From Candidatus Ribeiella danica (GTDB lineage Bacteria > Chloroflexota > Chloroflexia > Chloroflexales > Roseiflexaceae): DNA of 64,000 bases. The notes beneath the pieces are model-generated. The model made no database searches and was not told the DNA's origin. It saw only the letters and a list, made by a program, of their open reading frames with translations. Location of the stretch: the NCBI GenBank assembly GCA_016717335.1, contig JADKFS010000001.1, positions 3,038,001-3,102,000 on the forward strand, in the 5' to 3' direction. Shown piece by piece: positions 1-7,812 of this stretch; the first letter of the stretch is position 1, and every line of letters starts with the position of its first letter. Made by a program: the position numbers and the translations under genes.

Positions 1-1
1 G

Positions 2-190
2 ACCCGCTGGCTGATGTTCTCGGCCTGGGCGGTGGCGGTCTGCGCCGCGCTCGCCGCCGAGCTGCTCTGGCGGTCGGGGCGGGCCGGGCGGTGGCTGATC
101 GTGGCGATGGGGGGCTATATTATCTGGGTGACGGCGAGCATGTGGCTGGGCGCGCTGGCGTGGCGCATCCGGCCGCCCGAGCCGTTTTAG
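2..190 (+). CDS. C-terminal part of a membrane protein (partial)
   Basis: The frame is open from the window edge to a TAG stop and gives 62 residues. It contains two hydrophobic stretches separated by a short Arg-rich loop (WRSGRAGRW), consistent with two membrane helices, and ends in a short cytoplasmic-looking tail (RIRPPEPF). The N-terminus lies outside the window, so no family can be assigned. A GC-rich hairpin follows the stop and separates it from the convergent CoA-transferase gene. Confidence 0.6.
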   Translation, partial: TRWLMFSAWAVAVCAALAAELLWRSGRAGRWLIVAMGGYIIWVTASMWLGALAWRIRPPEPF

Positions 191-240
191 GGCGCCCGCA
201 CAGCCCGCGCACGCGCTGTGGGTGGCCCACGCAAACGAAA

Positions 241-289
241 CCCCCGCCCTGGCCGGGGCGGGGGAGACGAGCGTGCGTGAGCGCACGCT
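241..289. terminator. Two adjacent GC hairpins between convergent genes
   Basis: The first hairpin has arms CCCCCGCCC (241-249) and GGGCGGGGG (256-264) with a 6-nt loop. The second has arms AGCGTGCG (270-277) and CGCACGCT (282-289) with a 4-nt loop, and it overlaps the last codon of the CoA-transferase gene. No strong T-run follows on either strand. The position between two convergent genes suggests a bidirectional terminator. Confidence 0.45.
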
Positions 290-1583
290 ACAAGTAGTGC
301 ATCTCGCGCGCCGCCGCCGTCAGGCTATCGCGGAAATCGGGGTGGGCGATCGCGATCAGCGCCCGCGCGCGCTGGGAGAGCGTCTTGCCGTGCAGCTGGG
401 CCACGCCGCACTCGGTGATCACGTAGTGCACGTCATAGCGGCTGGTCACCACCCCCGCGCCCGGGTCGAGCGTCGGCACGATCCGCGAGAGCCTGCCGCC
501 CTGCGCGGTCGCCGGCAGCGCGATGATCGGCACGCCCTCCTCCGAGCGCGCGGCGCCGCGGATGAAATCGACCTGGCCGCCCGCGCCGCTGTAGAGCCGC
601 GTGCCGATGCTGTCGGCGCACACCTGGCCGGTCAGGTCGACCTGCAGGGCCGAGTTGATCGCCACCATCCGCTTGTGCTGGGCGATCACGAACGGGTCGT
701 TGATGTAGTCGGTCGGGTGCAGATCGACCATCGCGTTGTTATGGACCCAGTCGAACAGCCGGCGCGTGCCGAGCAGGAAGCCGGCCACCAGCTTGCCGCG
801 GCCGAGCGTCTTCGCCTCGCCGTCGATCACCCCGGCTTCGACCAGGTCGATGATGCCGTCTGAGAACAGCTCGGTGTGAATGCCCAGGTGGCGCTTGTGC
901 GAGAGGTAGCGCAGCACCGCGTCGGGGATGGCGCCGATGCCGAGCTGCATCGTCGCGCCGTCGGGGATCAGATCGGCGATATACTGGCCGATCTGCTCGG
1001 CGACCGGGTTCGAGTCGCCCTGCGGCAGCTCGTGCAGCGGCCGGTCGGTCTCGACGCAGGCGGTGATCCGCGAGATGTGGATGAAGCTATCGCCGAGCGT
1101 GCGCGGCATCTGCGTGTTGATCTCGGCGATTACCGTGCGGGCGATCTGGGCAGCCGGCAGTGTGCAGCCGACCTCCACGCCGAGCGAGCAGAAGCCGTGC
1201 TGATCGGGCGGCGCGACCTGCAGCATGGCCACGTCGAGCGGCAGGCGGCCCGAGCGAAACAGGCGCGGGATCTCCGAGAGAAACACCGGCGTGAAGTCGG
1301 CGCGCCCCTCGTTGACGGCGCGGCGCACATTCGACCCGATGAACAGCGCGTTATGGCGAAAGGACTCGCTGTGCTCGGGCGCGGCGGTCGGGTCGTCGCC
1401 GGCCGTCAGCATGTGGTTAATCTCGACGTTTCGTAGCGTCGGGGCGCGCGCGACGAGCGCATCCAACAGCGGCGACGGCACGCCGCAGCCGCCGCCAATA
1501 TAGACGCGCTGACCTGAGTGAACCAGGCTCAGCGCCTCATCTGCCGTAAACATGCGCGGCGCCCTGGCCGAGAAACTAATCAT
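288..1583 (-). CDS. 4-hydroxybutyrate/acetyl-CoA CoA-transferase family protein
   Basis: This 431-residue protein belongs to the acetyl-CoA hydrolase/transferase family, which moves CoA between acyl groups through a glutamyl-CoA intermediate. Visible marks are the N-terminal glycine-rich segment VYIGGGCGVPS, the motif GIGAIPDAV near 215 and HTELFSDGIIDL with a Glu at 238, the position of the catalytic Glu in clostridial 4-hydroxybutyrate CoA-transferase. I chose the ATG at 1583 because GGAG lies 5 nt upstream. A TTG 45 nt earlier would overlap the upstream alanine-dehydrogenase-like gene. The two genes are 25 bp apart and probably co-transcribed. The true acyl substrate cannot be read from the sequence; a link to the GABA genes at 27-30.6 kb is possible but unproven. 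Confidence 0.85.
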   Translation of the reverse strand: MISFSARAPRMFTADEALSLVHSGQRVYIGGGCGVPSPLLDALVARAPTLRNVEINHMLTAGDDPTAAPEHSESFRHNALFIGSNVRRAVNEGRADFTPVFLSEIPRLFRSGRLPLDVAMLQVAPPDQHGFCSLGVEVGCTLPAAQIARTVIAEINTQMPRTLGDSFIHISRITACVETDRPLHELPQGDSNPVAEQIGQYIADLIPDGATMQLGIGAIPDAVLRYLSHKRHLGIHTELFSDGIIDLVEAGVIDGEAKTLGRGKLVAGFLLGTRRLFDWVHNNAMVDLHPTDYINDPFVIAQHKRMVAINSALQVDLTGQVCADSIGTRLYSGAGGQVDFIRGAARSEEGVPIIALPATAQGGRLSRIVPTLDPGAGVVTSRYDVHYVITECGVAQLHGKTLSQRARALIAIAHPDFRDSLTAAAREMHYL

Positions 1584-1608
1584 ATGGGCTCCATCTGCGT
1601 TGCTGTCG

Positions 1609-2706
1609 TTAGGGTGTGTCTTCTCCAAGCGCGGCCTCGTTCAGAGGCATCACCGGCCTGCGGCCGACCAGGTTGCAGCCGCGCGCGAGCGCGGCGTCGG
1701 TCACGGCCGCGCGCTCGAGCCCCCGGTCGGCGATCGCTTGAATATACGGCAGCAGCGCGTTGTTCAGCGCGTGCGCCGCAGTGCGGGCGACCGCGCTGGG
1801 GATGTTCGGTACGGCGTAGTGCAAGACGCCTTCGGTGATATAGGTTGGGTCACGGTGGGTCGTCGGCCGGCTGGTGGCAACGCAGCCACCCTCGTTGATC
1901 GCAACGTCGATGATCACACTGCGCGATTTCATCAGCTTGACCTGCCCCTGGCTGACGAGCAGCGGCGCCCGGTTGCCGGGCACGTGGATCGCGCCGATCA
2001 GCACATCGGCGAACGGCAGGACATGTTCGACTGCGCTCTCGGTGCTGAGGCGCGTGGTGACGCGCCCGCGGCAGATCCGCTCGCAGTTGCGGAGCCGCTC
2101 GACATCGTGGTCGAGCACTGTCGTCTGCACGCCCCAGGCGGTGAAGCCGTACGCGGCGTTCACGCCGACCGTGCCGGCCCCCAGGATGACGACCTCCGCC
2201 GAGGGGATGCCCGGGATGGGGGCGAGCAGCGTGCCGCGCCCGCCGCTGGGCGTCTCGAGCAGGTGCCCGGCGATCTGCGGCAGCAGCCGGCCGGTGATCT
2301 CGCTCATAGGGATCAGCACCGGCATGGCGCCGTTCTTGCGGCGGATCAGCTCATAGCTCAGCGTGCTCACGCCCGAGGCGGCCAGCGCCTCCTGCATGCG
2401 CCGGTGCATGACCGCCAGACTCAGGAAGCCGCACAGCACCTGTCCGCGCCGCATCCGCCGGATCGCCGCCTCGGGAGCGCCATCGACCGTCACGATCAGT
2501 GTGCCCCGCATGTAGATCTCTTCGGGGCTGTAGACGATCTTGGCCCCCGCGGCGCTGAAGGTCGTGTCGGCAAAGCCGGCTCCGACGCCCGCGCCGCTCT
2601 CGACGTAGATGGTATGACCGGCGCTGACGAGCGCCTGCACGCCCGCCGGCGTCAGCGCAATGCGCTGCTCGTCGGCTAGGCACGCGCGTGGAATAGCAAT
2701 GTCCAT
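1609..2706 (-). CDS. Alanine dehydrogenase/PNT-family protein with replaced catalytic residues
   Basis: The 365-residue protein aligns along its whole length with alanine dehydrogenase. It has the N-terminal RIALTPAGV (Arg15 kept), the Rossmann motif VVILGAGTVGVNAA (172-185) and SRPTTH. However, the residues that are Lys75, His96 and Asp270 in Mycobacterium tuberculosis Ald are here Asp75 (TVDGAP), Ser96 (FLSLAV) and Asn271 (VAINEGG). Canonical pyruvate amination is therefore doubtful. It could be a dead paralogue or an NAD-binding enzyme with another substrate. The ATG has GGAGG 6 nt upstream. A long perfect palindrome lies in its leader, and the CoA-transferase gene follows 25 bp downstream. 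Confidence 0.8.
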   Translation of the reverse strand: MDIAIPRACLADEQRIALTPAGVQALVSAGHTIYVESGAGVGAGFADTTFSAAGAKIVYSPEEIYMRGTLIVTVDGAPEAAIRRMRRGQVLCGFLSLAVMHRRMQEALAASGVSTLSYELIRRKNGAMPVLIPMSEITGRLLPQIAGHLLETPSGGRGTLLAPIPGIPSAEVVILGAGTVGVNAAYGFTAWGVQTTVLDHDVERLRNCERICRGRVTTRLSTESAVEHVLPFADVLIGAIHVPGNRAPLLVSQGQVKLMKSRSVIIDVAINEGGCVATSRPTTHRDPTYITEGVLHYAVPNIPSAVARTAAHALNNALLPYIQAIADRGLERAAVTDAALARGCNLVGRRPVMPLNEAALGEDTP

Positions 2707-2731
2707 AGCATCCTCCGCGCATACTCAGTCA

Positions 2732-2762
2732 CGCGCAGGATGACCGAACGTCATCCTGCGCG
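2732..2762. promoter_or_regulatory. Perfect 13-bp-arm palindrome in the leader of the AlaDH-like gene
   Basis: The arms CGCGCAGGATGAC (2732-2744) and GTCATCCTGCGCG (2750-2762) are perfectly complementary around a 5-nt loop. The element lies about 25 nt upstream of the start codon of the alanine-dehydrogenase-like gene. It could be an operator or an RNA hairpin. No T-run follows, so a terminator is less likely. Confidence 0.4.
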
Positions 2763-2894
2763 CAGAATAACATGGCGACCTGGCGCTTTGAGAGAATGGA
2801 TCGCCACTGCATGTTGTCGTTTCCGAACCCGGCGGGGTTGTCGTCGGGATGGCGCCGTCGAATTCGCCAGCGCCGGGTGGCTGATCCGCTAGAA

Positions 2895-2943
2895 CACCCC
2901 TGCCCCTCTCCCGTGACGACGGGAGAGGGGGTAGGGGGTGAGG
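2895..2943. repeat. CCCTCTCCC/GGGAGAGGG dispersed hairpin element
   Basis: A C-rich tract (CCCCTGCCCCTCTCCCG) is followed after a few bases by its partner CGGGAGAGGGGGTAGGGG and then GTGAGGGCC. The same pattern recurs near 9.99, 20.8, 30.9, 33.2, 34.4 and 63.2 kb. Here it lies between fhs and the AlaDH-like gene, just after the fhs stop. Confidence 0.55.
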
Positions 2944-2974
2944 GCCTACGCCGTCAGGCATCCTGGTGGAGCCA

Positions 2975-4669
2975 CTACGAGAGGCCGATCGTGCGCCCCT
3001 CGGCGTCGATATCGATATGCTCGGCGGCGGGGTGGGCCGGCAGGCCCGGCATCGTGCGCATCTCGCCGGCCAGCGCGTAGACGAAGCCGGCTCCGGCCGA
3101 CAGGCGCACCTCCTGGATGGGGAAGGCGTAGCCCGACGGCGCGCCGAGCAGCTTCGGGTCGTGGCTGAGCGAGAGGTGGGTCTTGGCCACGCAGATCGGC
3201 AGTCGGCCGTAGCCCTGGCGCTCGAGCAGCGCCAGCTGCTTGCTCGCCTCGGCGCTGTACTCGACCCGCGCCGCGCCATAGATCTTGGTCGCCAGCGTCT
3301 CGATCTTGGTCGTCAGGTCCCACTCAAGCGGGTAGATCGGCCGGAACTCGCCCGGCTCGCGCGCCGCCGCCATCACCGCCTCGGCCAGGTCGCGGCCGCC
3401 CGCGCCGCCCTCGGCCCAGACGCGGCACACAGCCACGCTGTGCGCCCCCGCCCGCCGCGCGATCGCGCCCACCGCAGCCAGCTCGCTCGGGTGGTCCTGC
3501 GGGAAGGTGTTGATCGCCACGACCACCGGCACGCCGAAGATCCGGGCGTTGGCGATCTGCTTCACCAGGTTGGCGGCGCCGGCCTCGACGTCGGCCACGC
3601 TCTCCTCCAGCAGCCGCGGGTCGAGCGGCTTGCCCGGCACGATCGCGTACTTGCCGCTGTGGGCCTTCAGCGCCCGCACCGTCGCCACCAGCACCACCGC
3701 GTCGGGCTTCAGCCCGCCCACGCGGCACTTGATATCGCAGAACTTCTCGAACCCGATGTCGGCGCCGAATCCGCACTCGGTCACGACGTAGTCGGCGCAG
3801 CGCAGGGCGATCAGGTCGGCCAGCACCGACGAGTTGCCGTGGGCGATGTTCGCGAATGGCCCGCAGTGGACCAGCGCCGGCGAGCCCTCGAGCGTCTGCA
3901 GCAGGTTTGGCTTGAGCGCCTGCTTGAGCAGCACCGCCATCGCGCCGGCGGCCCGCAGATCCTCGGCGGTGACCGGCTTCTTGTCGCGGGTATAGCCGAC
4001 GACGATCCGGCCCAGGCGCTCGCGCAGGTCGCGCAGGCTGGTCGAGAGCGCCAGGATGGCCATCACCTCGGAGGCGACCGTAATGTCGAAGTGGGTCTGG
4101 CGCAGCGGGCCGTCGCTCTTCTGCCCGAGGCCGACGATCACATTGCGCAGCTCGCGGTCGCTGATGTCGACCACGCGCGGCCAGGAGATTGTGTAGGGGT
4201 CGATGCCCAGCGCGTTGCCGTGGAACAGGTGGTTGTCGAGCATGGCCGCGAGCAGGTTGTGCGCGGCGCCGATCGCGTGGATATCGCCGGTCAGGTGCAG
4301 GTTGAACTGCTCCATCGGCACGACCTGGCTGTAGCCGCCGCCGGCCGCGCCGCCCTTGATGCCGAACGTCGGGCCCATCGAGGGCTGGCGGATGGTCGCG
4401 ATCGAGCGGCGGCCCATGGCTGCCAGCGCCTGGGCCAGCCCGATCGTGACGGTGGTCTTGCCCTCGCCCAGCGGCGTGGGCGTGATCGCCGTCACAACAA
4501 TATAGCGCCCGGCCGGCTGATCCGCGAGCCGACCGAGCGCGCCGAGGTCGATCTTAGCGATCGAGCGCCCGTACGGCTCGATCTCCTCCTCCAGCAGGCC
4601 CAGTTCCCCGGCGACGGCGCCGATCGGGCGGAGCTTCGCCGCCTGGGCGATCTCCAGGTCGCTCTTCAT
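2975..4669 (-). CDS. fhs: Formate-tetrahydrofolate ligase
   Basis: This cytoplasmic enzyme joins formate to tetrahydrofolate using ATP, giving 10-formyl-THF for one-carbon metabolism. The 564-residue length is normal for the family. The family P-loop TPTPLGEGKTT is at about 63-73, followed by RQPSMGPTFGIKGGAAGGGY and the conserved stretches TGDIHAIGAAHNLL and VTECGFGADIGFEKF. The ATG at 4669 is chosen because AAGGAGG lies 7 nt upstream. An upstream in-frame start would add 18 residues without family support. It is a single gene with its own structured leader. Confidence 0.96.
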   Translation of the reverse strand: MKSDLEIAQAAKLRPIGAVAGELGLLEEEIEPYGRSIAKIDLGALGRLADQPAGRYIVVTAITPTPLGEGKTTVTIGLAQALAAMGRRSIATIRQPSMGPTFGIKGGAAGGGYSQVVPMEQFNLHLTGDIHAIGAAHNLLAAMLDNHLFHGNALGIDPYTISWPRVVDISDRELRNVIVGLGQKSDGPLRQTHFDITVASEVMAILALSTSLRDLRERLGRIVVGYTRDKKPVTAEDLRAAGAMAVLLKQALKPNLLQTLEGSPALVHCGPFANIAHGNSSVLADLIALRCADYVVTECGFGADIGFEKFCDIKCRVGGLKPDAVVLVATVRALKAHSGKYAIVPGKPLDPRLLEESVADVEAGAANLVKQIANARIFGVPVVVAINTFPQDHPSELAAVGAIARRAGAHSVAVCRVWAEGGAGGRDLAEAVMAAAREPGEFRPIYPLEWDLTTKIETLATKIYGAARVEYSAEASKQLALLERQGYGRLPICVAKTHLSLSHDPKLLGAPSGYAFPIQEVRLSAGAGFVYALAGEMRTMPGLPAHPAAEHIDIDAEGRTIGLS

Positions 4670-4698
4670 CGAGCACCTCCTTATAAAAGAGACAGACA

Positions 4699-4745
4699 GC
4701 CTGCGGCAGGATGCACCGCGCAAAGCATGTGCGCCCGCCGCAGGC
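4699..4745 (-). promoter_or_regulatory. Stem-loop in the fhs leader
   Basis: Arms GCCTGCGGC (4699-4707) and GCCGCAGGC (4737-4745) are perfectly complementary. An inner GCAC/GTGC pairing sits inside. The structure lies about 10 nt upstream of the fhs ribosome-binding site. No known riboswitch consensus was recognised; it may be an attenuator or stabilising leader structure. Confidence 0.3.
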
Positions 4746-4874
4746 CCGAAACACCAGCAATGCGTCCTTCAGTCCTACGCGCCCGGATCGACTATACCAC
4801 CGCGAGCGCGGCCGGGGCGTTAAGGTCTGTTTACGTGTGATTGCGATCTCGAAAGCAGCGCCGCACGGGCGGGC

Positions 4875-5228
4875 CTACAGCTCCAGCAGAATCCGCAGGT
4901 AGTCCTCGACCTGGGCTAATGTCGCTGGAGCTACGCTACCCCACGCGCCGCGCCGCGTATCCAGCCGCTCCTTGGAGATCGCGCGGATGGAGTCGCATAA
5001 CACGTAGCTCCGATCGCTCACCCCGCCCTCCGGCGGGTCGACCTGGACACGATAGGGAATGTGTTTCGCCGTGCGAGTTAGGGGAGCGACGATGATCATA
5101 TCGGCCGGCCCGTGATTGAACCCATTCGTGGAAACAATCAAGACCGGCCGCTGACCAGCCTGCTCGTGGCCCTTGATGGGATCGAGATTAGCCGTCCAGA
5201 TCTCGCCGCGGGATGGCTCGCGCGCCAC
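4875..5228 (-). CDS. MazF/PemK-type endoribonuclease toxin
   Basis: The 117-residue protein has the MazF fold marks: GEIWTANLDP at the N-terminus, QRPVLIVST, the segment APLTRTA and SYVLCDSIRAISKERL. Such toxins cleave single-stranded RNA at short sequences and are held in check by a co-encoded antitoxin. It starts with GTG directly after the TAA stop of the upstream gene, so translation is probably coupled to the antitoxin. The target sequence cannot be predicted. Confidence 0.88.
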   Translation of the reverse strand: MAREPSRGEIWTANLDPIKGHEQAGQRPVLIVSTNGFNHGPADMIIVAPLTRTAKHIPYRVQVDPPEGGVSDRSYVLCDSIRAISKERLDTRRGAWGSVAPATLAQVEDYLRILLEL

Positions 5229-5471
5229 TTAGCGCTCCTCCAGGCCGTCGGCCAGCGTGTTCTCCCACGCAGCCCGCTCGGCCTGCACCTCGGCCCAGGC
5301 GGCCGGGTCGGCGCGCAGCGCAGCATACTGGGCGTTCGCCTGGTCGATGATCTGCTGGCGGCGGTACGCCTCGACCGCCCGCTCGATCACGTCGTTCATC
5401 GAGGTGCCCGATGAGACCGCCAGCTCCCGCAGGGCGTGGTGCGTCTTGTCCGAAACCCGAATGGTGCTCAT
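5229..5471 (-). CDS. Ribbon-helix-helix-type antitoxin partner of MazF
   Basis: This 80-residue protein begins STIRVSDKTHHALRELA, a CopG/ribbon-helix-helix-like DNA-binding N-terminus. An acidic, Ala/Trp-rich C-terminal half (AAWAEVQAERAAWENTL) probably wraps the toxin. The ATG at 5471 has GGAGAG 8 nt upstream. It directly abuts the MazF gene, the usual antitoxin-first order, and probably represses its own promoter in the AT-richer stretch just upstream. Confidence 0.8.
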   Translation of the reverse strand: MSTIRVSDKTHHALRELAVSSGTSMNDVIERAVEAYRRQQIIDQANAQYAALRADPAAWAEVQAERAAWENTLADGLEER

Positions 5472-5566
5472 GGCGGTCTCTCCGTATACGTTTCTGTTTA
5501 CATTTTTGTACACACATCATAGCACAGTGCGGCAGCCTGTCAATCATGTGGCAGGCCTGCTCATGC

Positions 5567-5796
5567 ATGACGGCGGAACGCTACGGCAAGACCAAGCTGA
5601 TCGACGACGTATCGTGAACGCGACCCTGCAGACGATCGCGGATCGGCTGCGCGGCGGCCAGACCATCACCCTGACCGGCTTCGGCACCTTCTCAATGAAG
5701 GAGCGGCGCGCCCGCAGCGGGGTCAACCCCCAGACCAAGCAGTCCAGATCGCCGCCGGCCGGCGCGCGCACTGGAAGCCGGCCAGTACCCTGCTGA
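5567..5796 (+). pseudogene. Broken HU/IHF-family DNA-binding protein gene
   Basis: Starting at the ATG, the first frame reads GKTKLIDDVS, like the start of HU, and then hits TGA. The next frame continues with ATLQTIADRL, LTGFGTFSMKERRAR and SGVNPQTK, the HU core. The final segment IAAGRRAHWKPASTLL is again in another frame. About 20 residues of the helical N-terminal region are missing. With two frame breaks and a deletion it is almost certainly inactive. An intact HU gene is present at 20.9-21.2 kb. Confidence 0.75.
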
Positions 5797-5911
5797 GCAC
5801 GCCGCCGGCGCGACCGAAGCCGAAGGGGTGGCGGCCAGGGCGGTAGGTGACACGGTGATACGGTGACGCCGGCGGGGATCCCCGCCGGCGTGGTGATTCA
5901 GGGCGCGCTGA

Positions 5912-6433
5912 TCAGACGGTCACGCGGCAGCCGCACGCCAGATCGACGGTGGCGGGGGTGTGCAACGTCACGGGGCCGCCCATGCCGGCCCGGTAGTGCA
6001 GCGCGCGGCCGCTGCGGGGGTCGACCACGAGCACGTCGGCGACGCCGCAGGCCAGGTAGAACGGGGCGCCGTCGGCGCCGAGATCCTTGTCTTCGTAGCC
6101 GAGGCTGAGGATCTCGACGACGGCGGCCGGCAGCAGCTCCAGCGCCTCGTCGCTGAGCGGTGGTTGCGCGCAGAAGATCGCGATGTCGGGGCGCTTGAGC
6201 GACTGGTCGGGATCGGGGAACCGAATCAGGACATCCTGGAGGCTATAGTACGCGCAGCCGTCGCCCCGCCCGGCCATCCGCTGGAGCGAGGCTAGGGTCG
6301 CCTTGGCGGTCATCTGATGGCGGCTGGCCGGACTGGCCTCGACCTTGAGCCGGCCGCACACATATTCGAGCCGCACCGGCGCGCCCGAGGCGTCGGTCTG
6401 CACGATCAGATCTTCAATCGTGGTCGTGGTCAT
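5912..6433 (-). CDS. Uma2 family (DUF820) putative nuclease-fold protein
   Basis: The 173-residue protein carries Uma2 signatures: RLEYVCGRLKVEAS, KRPDIAIF (the Asp of the PD-(D/E)XK-like core), AAVVEILS (Glu) and YLACGVADVLVVDP. Uma2 proteins have a restriction-endonuclease-like fold; their role is unknown. I chose the ATG at 6433, which starts the conserved part. It follows the second Uma2 gene by 8 bp, so the pair is probably one operon. Confidence 0.82.
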   Translation of the reverse strand: MTTTTIEDLIVQTDASGAPVRLEYVCGRLKVEASPASRHQMTAKATLASLQRMAGRGDGCAYYSLQDVLIRFPDPDQSLKRPDIAIFCAQPPLSDEALELLPAAVVEILSLGYEDKDLGADGAPFYLACGVADVLVVDPRSGRALHYRAGMGGPVTLHTPATVDLACGCRVTV

Positions 6434-6441
6434 GGTCGTTT

Positions 6442-7041
6442 CTACGCAAAGAAGGCCTGGACGGGCACTGGCAGGCTCGGCAGCACGGCCGAGGGCAGCG
6501 TGGCCTGGCCGCGGAAGACGTTGCGCGACACGTAGCGCCCGGCCGCCCAGACCAGCACCTCGATCGTCTTGGCTGCCGGGTCGGCGATCCAATACTCCGG
6601 CACGCCGGCCGCGGCGTAGTCGTTCTGCTTCTCGCGCCGGTCGTAGCCGGCCGTGCTGGGCGACGCGATCTCGATCACCAGGTCGGGCGCGCCGACGATG
6701 CGCTTGGGCTGAATGATGCCGAGGCGCGCGGTCAGCACCACCACGATATCCGGCTCGACGATCGTGTCGGGCGCCAGCTCGACCCCGATCGGCGCGGCGT
6801 ACACCCGCCCCAGCCCGGCCAGCTGCACGTGGGTGGTCAGGTAGTACACGAACCAGCGGCTGACATCCTGGTGCTCGGGGGTGGGCGGCGGGGCCATATA
6901 GAGCACTCCATCAATGCTTTCGTAGCGGTTGCCGTCGTCGGGCAGGGCGTCGTAGGCCGCGGCGGTCCAGCGGCCCTGTGGCGGGCCGGCCATATGATCG
7001 GCCGGCGCGACCACCGGCAGGATGTCCAGCACTGCTGGCAT
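6442..7041 (-). CDS. Uma2 family (DUF820) putative nuclease-fold protein
   Basis: This 199-residue paralogue of the neighbouring gene has the full set of Uma2 motifs: GNRYESIDGVLYMAPPPTPEHQ, VEPDIVVVL, APDLVIEIASPST and YDRREKQNDYAAAGVPEYWIADP. The ATG at 7041 has a strong GGAGG 7 nt upstream, while the in-frame upstream extension has no family similarity. It is the first gene of a two-gene unit. Uma2 genes are often amplified in Chloroflexota and Cyanobacteria; function unknown. Confidence 0.87.
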   Translation of the reverse strand: MPAVLDILPVVAPADHMAGPPQGRWTAAAYDALPDDGNRYESIDGVLYMAPPPTPEHQDVSRWFVYYLTTHVQLAGLGRVYAAPIGVELAPDTIVEPDIVVVLTARLGIIQPKRIVGAPDLVIEIASPSTAGYDRREKQNDYAAAGVPEYWIADPAAKTIEVLVWAAGRYVSRNVFRGQATLPSAVLPSLPVPVQAFFA

Positions 7042-7144
7042 AATCGGGCCTCCGTCTCCATCGCGGGTCGCACGCGCCCATGATAGCGCCGATGCTGGCA
7101 CGGCGCAAGTCCGGGAGCCGCGCCAGCATCGCCACGCCGGATTA

Positions 7145-7328
7145 CTACTTCGACTTGCAGTAGATCGGCTTCCCGGCATTGTGCCCGATTTCCCCTGGGC
7201 AGTAAAACGTCCCTGGCTGCTTGCTACTCTCGCGCAGTGCCTTGCCGTAGCAGTCGCAGTGCTCATCCTGACAGATCCGCGCGTCGCGCGGTGCGGCGGA
7301 TATCTTTGGCGAGCGGCTGGGTTGTCAT
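7145..7328 (-). pseudogene. Possible frameshifted small Cys-rich protein gene
   Basis: An ATG at 7328 opens a 21-codon frame (MTTQPLAKDIRR...). The adjacent frame, without any start of its own, encodes a plausible Cys-rich tail with CQDEHCDCYGKALRESS and FYCPGEIGH, ending KPIYCKSK. One frameshift would join them. The five cysteines suggest a small metal-binding protein. The tail is more protein-like than chance, but no family was recognised and the gene may be a decayed fragment. Confidence 0.3.
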
Positions 7329-7398
7329 GGTGCTGGCTTCTGTGTTCTTTAGATATGTTATTGTGTCTCTATGAACATAATTACTCACCCGATAGATG

Positions 7399-7435
7399 GT
7401 GTTGTCAAGAGACAATTTTGCTGTCTTGACAACAC
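7399..7435. promoter_or_regulatory. Perfect 12-bp inverted repeat, likely operator of the HTH gene
   Basis: Arms GTGTTGTCAAGA (7399-7410) and TCTTGACAACAC (7424-7435) are perfectly complementary with a 13-nt AT-rich spacer. The right arm contains TTGACA, a -35-like hexamer. The site lies about 60 nt upstream of a small HTH regulator, which fits an autoregulatory operator. There is no T-run to suggest a terminator. The surrounding 150 bp is much more AT-rich than the rest of the window. Confidence 0.55.
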
Positions 7436-7493
7436 ACTTTGACTATGATCGAGTCGGAATTGAAATCAAGAGGCACACGAGGAGGTAACGGTT

Positions 7494-7688
7494 GTGGCAA
7501 AGATAGTAACTAAGGTTCGCCAGCTTCGGCTACGAAGACAGCTCGAAGAGAACCGGCCGATCCCGCTCCAAGAGGTAGCTGATGCAACTGGTATTGAGCG
7601 ATCCGCGCTAAACCGCATTGAGTTGGGGCAGACGACGCGGATTGACTTCGACACCCTGACGGCGCTCTGTAAATACTACAAGGAATAA
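7494..7688 (+). CDS. Small XRE/Cro-type helix-turn-helix regulator
   Basis: The 64-residue protein is nearly only an HTH_XRE domain: VRQLRLRRQLEENRPIPLQEVADATGIERSALNRIELGQTTRIDFDTLTALCKYY. The recognition helix would be ERSALNRIELGQ. It starts with GTG preceded by AGGAGG 8 nt upstream. Basic N-terminal residues (KVRQLRLRRQ) probably help DNA binding. A perfect palindrome upstream is a candidate self-operator. The gene stands alone between the Uma2 pair and a tRNA gene, in AT-rich DNA, suggesting recent acquisition. Confidence 0.8.
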   Translation: MAKIVTKVRQLRLRRQLEENRPIPLQEVADATGIERSALNRIELGQTTRIDFDTLTALCKYYKE

Positions 7689-7812
7689 CTGTTGGACGAA
7701 CTGCGTATCACCGTGCAAACGTGTCAGCCAACGCGAAGCGTGTTCCGGGCATCCCCGGGATAGCACACGACCCCACCGAAGTGGGGCCGCAACAGGGGCT
7801 GATCCAGGCACG

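Noticed and set aside
4699..4745. Tetrahydrofolate riboswitch before fhs
   Set aside because: Only a short piece resembles the consensus. The pseudoknot partner and conserved loops are missing.
2966..4840. Long open frame opposite fhs (624 codons)
   Set aside because: It mirrors fhs on the other strand, is Arg/His/Ala/Val-rich and matches no fold. High GC makes antisense frames long by chance.
7399..7435. Rho-independent terminator
   Set aside because: There is no T-run and the spacer is 13 nt. The site lies upstream of a regulator start, so an operator fits better.
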